Position numbers and translations under genes: made by a program. This document shows positions 59,036 through 64,000 of a DNA stretch of 64,000 nt, one piece after another. The stretch covers positions 43,681 to 107,680 of the forward strand of contig CAKURL010000001.1 in assembly GCA_934675685.1 (NCBI GenBank), read 5' to 3'. The notes under the pieces are model-generated. The model saw only the letters and a program-made list of their open reading frames with translations, was not told where the DNA came from and searched no databases. This DNA comes from an uncultured Candidatus Melainabacteria bacterium (GTDB taxonomy: Bacteria; Cyanobacteriota; Vampirovibrionia; Gastranaerophilales; Gastranaerophilaceae). How positions within the stretch are numbered: the first letter of the stretch is position 1; each line of letters begins with the position of its first letter.

Positions 59036-59852
59036 GGCTATGTTGAATTCCGTGAACAATTTTGACGAAAACAATTTATCTCAAGAAGACATAAACGAAT
59101 GGCTAATCGAATATAAAGCAGCTAAAGACGACGAGACTAAGAAAAAATTAAAAGAGCTCGTAGTCTTAGCTTGTATGCCATTGGTGAAAAAAGTAGCGCG
59201 TTCTTTAGCAAGACGTTCCACCGACCCTGTGGAAGATATCACACAAGTGGGCTCTTTAGGGCTTGTGAAAGCTATTGATTTATACAATCTTGATGTTTCA
59301 AAAAACTTCAAAGCTTACGCAACATATTTAATCACAGGCGAAATTAGGCACTATTTAAGAGATAGAACCACTATAATAAGAGCGCCAAGAGAAATCAAAG
59401 AATTGTCTTACCGCGTGCATAAATTGACTTTAGAATTAAGCGAAAAACTAGGAAGAACCCCGACAAACAAAGATATCGCAGAGGCTCTTCAAATGCCACA
59501 AGATAAAGTCGAAGAATGCAACAATTTAGATAGGAGAACAACAACTATCTCAATCGACCAAATCATAGGTGGCGACGACAATTCCATCTCTTTGATTGAA
59601 AAAATCGAGGACGAAAGCCAAAACGCAACTTTTAACAGCTACGAAAACAGAATGATTTTAGATGACGCTATGAAAACCCTAGAGCCACTAGAACAAAAGC
59701 TCATCATCTTAAATTATTATGAAGGCTTAAATCAAAGAGAGATTTCGCAAAAGCTTGAGATTTCACAAATGCAAGTTTCAAGAAAACTCAAAAAAGCCTT
59801 GTCAAAATTATTTGACTATATTTCAAAAAAAGGTCTAAAAAGCTATGAATAG
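59022..59852 (+). CDS. Group 3 sigma factor, SigF/SigB-like
   Basis: The 276-residue protein has region 2 (LVVLACMPLVKKVARSLARRSTDPVEDITQVGSLGLVKAIDLYNL, GEIRHYLRDR), region 3 (GRTPTNKDIAEAL) and region 4 (LEPLEQKLIILNYYEGLNQREISQKLEISQMQVSRKLKKAL). This is the SigF/SigB/SigG group, which in cyanobacteria (SigF) directs pilus genes. It overlaps ilvC by 14 bases and pilD by 8 bases. The start is either 59022 or ATG 59040; neither has a strong ribosome site. Confidence 0.92.
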   Translation: MKKNRAMLNSVNNFDENNLSQEDINEWLIEYKAAKDDETKKKLKELVVLACMPLVKKVARSLARRSTDPVEDITQVGSLGLVKAIDLYNLDVSKNFKAYATYLITGEIRHYLRDRTTIIRAPREIKELSYRVHKLTLELSEKLGRTPTNKDIAEALQMPQDKVEECNNLDRRTTTISIDQIIGGDDNSISLIEKIEDESQNATFNSYENRMILDDAMKTLEPLEQKLIILNYYEGLNQREISQKLEISQMQVSRKLKKALSKLFDYISKKGLKSYE

Positions 59853-60879
59853 CGCGCAAGCGACTTTGGAATTGCTTCCAAAATGGTTTTATATTCTTTA
59901 TATTAGCCTTTTTGGCTTGTGCGCAGGAAGCTTTTTAAATGTTGTGGTTTTAAGAGGTTTGAAAAATGAAAGCTTTTTAAAAGGGCGCTCGAAATGCCCA
60001 AAATGCCACAACCAATTGGCTTGGTATATGAATATCCCTTTGATTTCATATATCTTCCTTGGGGGCAAATGCGCATTTTGCAAAGAAAAAATCTCTATTC
60101 AATATCCTATTGTTGAGTTTTTCTGTGCACTATTGTTTGTTTTGTCTTATTTAAAACTGGGCTTTAATATAGACTTCTTTTTTAGCCTTGCTTTTATTTT
60201 TCTTTCTTTGGCGCTTTTTATAGAAGACATCAAAGAAAGAGTAATAATAGACTACCACACCTATTCATTGGCTGTTTTTGGGCTTATTTACTCTCTTTTT
60301 CCTAGTTCAAATTTGAGCTTTTTAGAAAGCATTTTAGGTGCCATTTTTGGATTTTTGGGTTTAGAAATTTTTTCGAGATTAAGCGAAAAAATATTTTCCC
60401 AAAGAGCTTTTGGGGAAGGAGATAGCCTCATTGTTCTTGCTTACGGGGCGATTTTAGGGCTTAAGCCATTAATCCTTTTAATCCCTCTTGCGATTTTAAT
60501 TCAAGCTACTTTAGCGCTTCCGATTTTGAGCATAGATTGCTTTAAAAACAAAAAAACAAATCTCGGGGTTTCTTATGTTTTTGTTTTTTTGAGCTTGATT
60601 TTCCTTTGCTTGAATAAATTTTTGAATTTAATTAAAGATGAAAATATCTATTTAATTTTTGTCTTACTAATAACAGCACTTTTAGTTTTTGCGCTTATTA
60701 ATATTTTAAAAGATATAAAAGAAAAAAAAGAAAAATTTAGTGAATTAGATATCAAAGACGTATATCAAAAAGAAAACCCATACAAGCTCTTTCCTTTTGG
60801 GCCAGCGCTTGTTTTAAGCTTTCTTTTGTGCTTTTATTTCAAAGAAGAAATCATAAAAATATTTAAGCTTTTTATATAA
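59845..60879 (+). CDS. pilD: Type IV prepilin peptidase PilD, with C-terminal extension
   Basis: The 344-residue membrane protein has CAGSFLNVVVLR, the zinc-type tetracysteine CPKCH...CAFCKE (~51-79) and the two aspartate sites: FIEDIKERVIIDYHT and RAFGEGDSLI (GxGD). It cleaves prepilin leaders at G|F and N-methylates the product. It is longer than usual (~250-290): the last ~100 residues add two or three extra membrane helices. It overlaps the SigF-like gene by 8 bases, so the two are translated together. The pilin at 25 kb is a likely substrate. Confidence 0.94.
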   Translation: MNSAQATLELLPKWFYILYISLFGLCAGSFLNVVVLRGLKNESFLKGRSKCPKCHNQLAWYMNIPLISYIFLGGKCAFCKEKISIQYPIVEFFCALLFVLSYLKLGFNIDFFFSLAFIFLSLALFIEDIKERVIIDYHTYSLAVFGLIYSLFPSSNLSFLESILGAIFGFLGLEIFSRLSEKIFSQRAFGEGDSLIVLAYGAILGLKPLILLIPLAILIQATLALPILSIDCFKNKKTNLGVSYVFVFLSLIFLCLNKFLNLIKDENIYLIFVLLITALLVFALINILKDIKEKKEKFSELDIKDVYQKENPYKLFPFGPALVLSFLLCFYFKEEIIKIFKLFI

Positions 60880-60967
60880 TCTAAAAAGTACAATAAATTT
60901 TATGTTTATATTAAAATAAACTTATAACACGACTAAGCCAAATTGGACATAGTATAAAGGAGGTAAA

Positions 60968-61669
60968 ATGGCTCATATTGATGTTACTTCAGAAATTGAA
61001 GAAAAATGTTGTGTTGCTCGCGGGGTAAAAGGCTCGCCAGCTCCAATTCCACAAGAAGGTTTGTGGACAAAAGCTTATGATATCAAAGATATCTCTGGCT
61101 TAACACACGGTTGCGGCTGCTGCGCACCTCAACAAGGTACTTGCAAACTTACTTTAAATGTTAAAGAAGGTGTTATTCAAGAAGCTCTTGTTGAAACAAT
61201 CGGCTGCTCTGGCATGACACATTCTGCTGCAATGGCAGGCGAAATTCTTCCAGGAAAAACTATCTTAGAAGCGTTGAATACAGACCTTGTTTGCGACGCA
61301 ATCAATGTTGCAATGAGAGAATTGTTCTTGCAAATCGTATACGGCAGAACTCAAACTGCATTCTCTGAAAACGGTCTTCCTGTAGGCGCTGGCTTAGAAG
61401 ATTTAGGCAAAGGCTTATGCTCAATGGTTGGTACAATCCACTCTACAAAACAAAAAGGTGTTAGATATTTGTCTTTAACAGAAGGCTATATTCTTGAGCT
61501 TGGTCTTGACAAAAATAACGAAGTTATCGGATATAAATTCGTAAACTTGGGCAAAGTAATGGACGCTATTAAAAAAGGCGAAGATGCTAAAGAAGCTTAT
61601 AACAAAAACATAGGCACTTATGGCAGATACGCAGACGCTGTAAAATACATTGACCCAAGAAAAGAATAG
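60968..61669 (+). CDS. NifU/iron-sulfur scaffold-like protein paired with GGGtGRT gene
   Basis: The 233-residue protein is cysteine-rich: C14-C15, HGCGCC (C49, C51, C52), C59, and TIGCSGMTHSAA (C80), a pattern often annotated as an iron-sulfur cluster assembly scaffold (NifU-like). No standard IscU signature is complete. It has a perfect ribosome site (AAAGGAGGTAAA) and high-expression codons. A GGGtGRT-family gene follows after a repeat-filled gap. From memory the same two genes are neighbours in many Clostridia. Likely they act together on an unknown substrate. Confidence 0.75.
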   Translation: MAHIDVTSEIEEKCCVARGVKGSPAPIPQEGLWTKAYDIKDISGLTHGCGCCAPQQGTCKLTLNVKEGVIQEALVETIGCSGMTHSAAMAGEILPGKTILEALNTDLVCDAINVAMRELFLQIVYGRTQTAFSENGLPVGAGLEDLGKGLCSMVGTIHSTKQKGVRYLSLTEGYILELGLDKNNEVIGYKFVNLGKVMDAIKKGEDAKEAYNKNIGTYGRYADAVKYIDPRKE

Positions 61670-61723
61670 ACCCGAAACGAGCGAGCTTTAGCGCGACCGC
61701 GCTTAGCGAGCGAAGTTGAGGGC
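61670..61723 (+). repeat. Structured repeat, copy A (starts right at the stop codon)
   Basis: ACCCGAAACGAGCGAGC..GCGCTTAGCGAGCGAAGTTGAGGGC, 54 bases, first 41 identical to copy B. It contains the hairpin AGCGCG-AC-CGCGCT. Confidence 0.75.
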
Positions 61724-61787
61724 ATAAGTGTGCGAAGCATTATGACAGCCGCGATGAGCGGGTGACAAAATGCGAAGACATAGCTAG

Positions 61788-61875
61788 GGCGACGCGGAAA
61801 TCTCAGATTTCCTCAGGAGCAAACCCGAAACGAGCGAGCTTTAGCGCGACCGCGCTTAGCGAGCTAAATGAGGGC
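61788..61875 (+). repeat. Structured repeat, copy B (full 88-bp form)
   Basis: The unit begins GGCGACGC, has hairpin 1 GGAAATC-TCA-GATTTCC (61796-61812), then AGGAGCAA and hairpin 2 AGCGCG-AC-CGCGCT within the copy A-like core (61823-61875). It lies 46 bases before the GGGtGRT start. Confidence 0.8.
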
Positions 61876-61921
61876 ACACAAACTTCTAAAAGTTACAGAC
61901 TAAAATATAAGGAAAAAATAA

Positions 61922-62920
61922 ATGGCAAAATTTGAAGGACAAGACAGACGTAAAGAATCACTTGCAAAAGTGCTTTGCGAATATGGCTTCGCTTCTTTAG
62001 ACGAAGCAAATGAATTATGTTTGTCAAAAGGTATTGACGTAGACAAAATCGTTAAAGGTATCCAACCAATCGCGTTTGATAACGCTTCTTGGGCATACAC
62101 TTTAGGTTGCGCAATAGCAATCAAAAAAGGTATCAAAAACGCAGCAGACGCAGCAGAAGCAATCGGCATCGGCTTGCAAGCTTTTGCAGTTCCCGGCTCA
62201 GTTGGCGACGTAAGAAAAGTAGGCTTAGGCCATGGTAACTTGGGCGCTATGCTTTTAAGAGAAGAAACAAAATGTTTCTGTTTCTTGGCTGGCCACGAAT
62301 CTTTCGCAGCTGCAGAAGGCGCTATTGGTATCGCAAGAAACGCTAACAAAGTAAGAAAAGAACCTTTAAGAGTAATCTTGAACGGTCTTGGAAAAGACGC
62401 AGCTTACGTTATTTCAAGAATCAACGGTTTCACTTCTGTTGAAACAGAATATGACTACAAAACTGGCGAATTAAAAATCGTAAAAGAAACAGCATTCTCT
62501 GAAGGCGAACGCGCAAAAGTACGTTGCTACGGCGCAGACGACGTTTCAGAAGGTGTAGCTATCATGATTAAAGAAGGCGTTGACGTTTCTATCACAGGCA
62601 ACTCAACTAACCCAACACGTTTCCAACACCCAGTTGCCGGCACATACAAAAAATGGGCTATTGAAAACGGAAGAAAATACTTCTCAGTAGCTTCTGGCGG
62701 CGGCACAGGCAGAACTCTTCACCCAGACAACGTTGCAGCCGGCCCAGCTTCTTATGGCATGACAGACACTATGGGCAGAATGCACGGCGACGCTCAATTT
62801 GCAGGTTCTTCTTCAGTTCCGGCACACGTAGAAATGATGGGCGTAATCGGCATGGGCAACAACCCAATGGTTGGTGCAACCGTAGCTTGTGCTGTTGCAG
62901 TACAAAACGCCATGGCATAG
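61922..62920 (+). CDS. GGGtGRT-family protein, unknown function
   Basis: The 332-residue protein carries the family-naming motif SGGGTGRTLHP (~258-267) and a conserved pattern of GLGHGNLGAMLLREETKCFCFLAGHESFAAAEGAIG. It is very glycine-rich and has CFC at ~118-120. Its function is not known; the family is usually found beside the NifU-like gene seen here. Codons favour high expression. It is flanked by two full copies of a structured repeat. Possible roles in sulfur, selenium or cluster metabolism are only guesses from the neighbour. Confidence 0.8.
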   Translation: MAKFEGQDRRKESLAKVLCEYGFASLDEANELCLSKGIDVDKIVKGIQPIAFDNASWAYTLGCAIAIKKGIKNAADAAEAIGIGLQAFAVPGSVGDVRKVGLGHGNLGAMLLREETKCFCFLAGHESFAAAEGAIGIARNANKVRKEPLRVILNGLGKDAAYVISRINGFTSVETEYDYKTGELKIVKETAFSEGERAKVRCYGADDVSEGVAIMIKEGVDVSITGNSTNPTRFQHPVAGTYKKWAIENGRKYFSVASGGGTGRTLHPDNVAAGPASYGMTDTMGRMHGDAQFAGSSSVPAHVEMMGVIGMGNNPMVGATVACAVAVQNAMA

Positions 62921-62974
62921 GTTTGTGCGAAGTTAAGACAAACGACGAGTTTGGCTTAACGTAGACCTTTAATA

Positions 62975-63062
62975 GGCGACGTGGAAATCTCTGATTTCCA
63001 CAGGAGCAAACCCGAAACGAGCGAATTTAGCCAGACTTGGCTTAATGAGCGAAGTTGAGGGC
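62975..63062 (+). repeat. Structured repeat, copy C (full 88-bp form)
   Basis: Same layout as copy B: GGCGACGT, hairpin 1 TGGAAATC-TCT-GATTTCCA (62982-63000), AGGAGCAA, hairpin 2 AGCCA-GACT-TGGCT. Hairpin 2 differs in both arms from copy B while keeping pairing, and hairpin 1 gains a T-A pair. Confidence 0.8.
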
Positions 63063-63073
63063 AAACTAAATTC

Positions 63074-63103
63074 AAACGGAGAAACAAATTTGTTTCTCCG
63101 TTT
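63074..63103. terminator. Bidirectional terminator between the GGGtGRT gene and the last gene
   Basis: A 15-bp perfect inverted repeat, AAACGGAGAAACAAA / TTTGTTTCTCCGTTT (63074-63088, 63089-63103). Confidence 0.88.
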
Positions 63104-63115
63104 CACTAAATTATC

Positions 63116-64000
63116 CTATTGCCAATTTATTTTTTGTGACTCTTCAGTCAAATTCCCATTATAATCCAAACCATCATATACAAGATATGGCCATTCATCG
63201 TTTTCTTTATAATAAAATACCATTCTTTTATCAACATCAAATACTTTCTTAGAGCCATTTTCGTCTTGGACGACAATTCTTGTAACATTTCCATTGTCAT
63301 CCGTTTCAGTTGACGCACCAGAATTAGAAGCTAAAACGCCGGATACAAATTTTTCATTATCAACCTTTGTATTGACGCTTGTTTGCTCAAGTCCATGATA
63401 TTCGACATAGTCACCATTTTTGTCATATAAATTACCTTGATAAAAATAATTTGAATTAATTTGAACTACTGGGCAATCTTGGTCATATTTGCCAGAATCA
63501 ATTTCTTCTTGTAAAGCAGAACCCTCTTTAACGCTATCTTTTACAGTATCGGTACTTAAAATAGCAGAAGCTACCACATCAGCTTCAGCAGAATCGCTTG
63601 CTAAAGAATAATTAATAGCATAAGAAGAATTTGCCGTATAGTCGCTCAATATTCCTTTAGAATTTAATGACAAAATTCCATTTTTTCCATAAAAAACAAG
63701 GTTTTTAAATATCCCGTTTTCGTCACAAACTACTCTAGAACTTGTACCGTCTTCATTTTGATAATCGCTTTTTTGGGAAGATTGTATATTTGGTTTATCG
63801 TTGCTTGTAGTATTTTTAAAATCGTCAATTTCTTCTTGAGAATAGATTTTTAGCTTCATGTCAGGGTGAAGCATATAATCAACGCCATATTTTTCTTTTT
63901 GAGCTTCTGTCATTTTAGCTTCATCTTCTTTTATATAGCCATTTTTGATATTCATCTCGATTAAAGCTTTATAATCTTCTTTATTAAAGCCATCAGCCCC
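63116..64000 (-). CDS. Large D/S/N-rich protein of unknown function, 5' partial
   Basis: The frame is open from the stop at 63116 to the window edge (64000), with codons upstream of ATG 63955 reading GADGFNKEDYKALIE, so the true start is outside. Visible parts are rich in D, N, S, Y and K (DYVEYHGLEQTSVNTKVDNEK, VFYYKENDEWPYLVYDGLDYNG) and contain a long A/S/V stretch (SLASDSAEADVVASAIL). There are no clear enzyme motifs. It may be a surface or structural protein; unidentified. Confidence 0.7.
   Translation of the reverse strand, partial: GADGFNKEDYKALIEMNIKNGYIKEDEAKMTEAQKEKYGVDYMLHPDMKLKIYSQEEIDDFKNTTSNDKPNIQSSQKSDYQNEDGTSSRVVCDENGIFKNLVFYGKNGILSLNSKGILSDYTANSSYAINYSLASDSAEADVVASAILSTDTVKDSVKEGSALQEEIDSGKYDQDCPVVQINSNYFYQGNLYDKNGDYVEYHGLEQTSVNTKVDNEKFVSGVLASNSGASTETDDNGNVTRIVVQDENGSKKVFDVDKRMVFYYKENDEWPYLVYDGLDYNGNLTEESQKINWQ

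Noticed and set aside
1..64000. CRISPR array, prophage, transposase or integron
   Set aside because: No regularly spaced repeats, no transposase or integrase motif and no phage structural genes were seen on either strand; the repeats at 61.7-63.1 kb are not regularly spaced in CRISPR fashion.

Overview
The window comes from an AT-rich bacterial chromosome, densely packed with mostly short intergenic gaps. No phage, transposase, CRISPR array or rRNA operon was seen. The gene set is that of a non-photosynthetic fermenter with a Gram-negative type envelope: bifunctional AdhE with the redox repressor Rex, meso-DAP type MurE, a lipoprotein, type IV pilin and prepilin peptidase. My best guess is the gut cyanobacterial sister group Vampirovibrionia (Melainabacteria, order Gastranaerophilales). 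This rests on the style of the pilin N-terminus, a group 3 SigF-like sigma factor joined to the prepilin peptidase gene, the large loop in YidC, and several lineage-style proteins with an early FxG motif. It is an inference from memory and was not searched.

Layout. 0-4 kb: a sensor kinase/response regulator operon (its first gene is cut by the window edge), then a degenerate SDR and a TOPRIM protein facing it. 4.3-7.9 kb: adhE, a terminator, rex and a possible small structured RNA. 7.9-11.8 kb: rhodanese, a NarL-type regulator, an FAD oxidoreductase and a PARP-like putative ADP-ribosyltransferase. 11.8-17.4 kb: mnmE and yidC back to back, murA, a small protein with two RWYDxDP repeats, an ECF sigma factor and a truncated ThiE-like barrel. 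17.4-24.1 kb: one long minus-strand envelope operon, mscS-lipoprotein-blaI-like-unknown-rsmH-ftsL-ftsI-murE. 24-33 kb: TPR protein, type IV pilin, ruvA-glgA-Nudix, ilvB-ilvH, panD-cupin. 33-38 kb: a small XRE/LuxR-HTH pair with face-to-face promoters, ispH-rpsA (ispH has no normal start codon), aldolase, a uridine-kinase-like gene and tRNA-Gln. 38-48 kb: folK-BaiN-like-lpdA-lipA-nucleotidyltransferase, ftsH, MerR/HspR-like, rimO and a GT-C enzyme. 47-57 kb: lineage-style proteins of unknown role, uvrB, a lytic transglycosylase-like protein, proC, rpmH-rnpA and a second uridine-kinase-like gene. 57-64 kb: rsmD, ilvC-sigF-pilD, then a NifU-like protein with a GGGtGRT-family protein, surrounded by structured repeats.

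The most interesting points for follow-up are: the NifU-like/GGGtGRT pair with repeats whose stems covary; the PARP-like enzyme; a 16-19 bp DNA motif that recurs in three different reading frames; the unusual ispH start; a set of genes with a -10 box 6-7 nt before the start codon (probable leaderless mRNAs); the face-to-face promoter switch near 33.5 kb; and the structured RNA candidate after rex. All functional calls come from reading motifs by eye. No database search was run.
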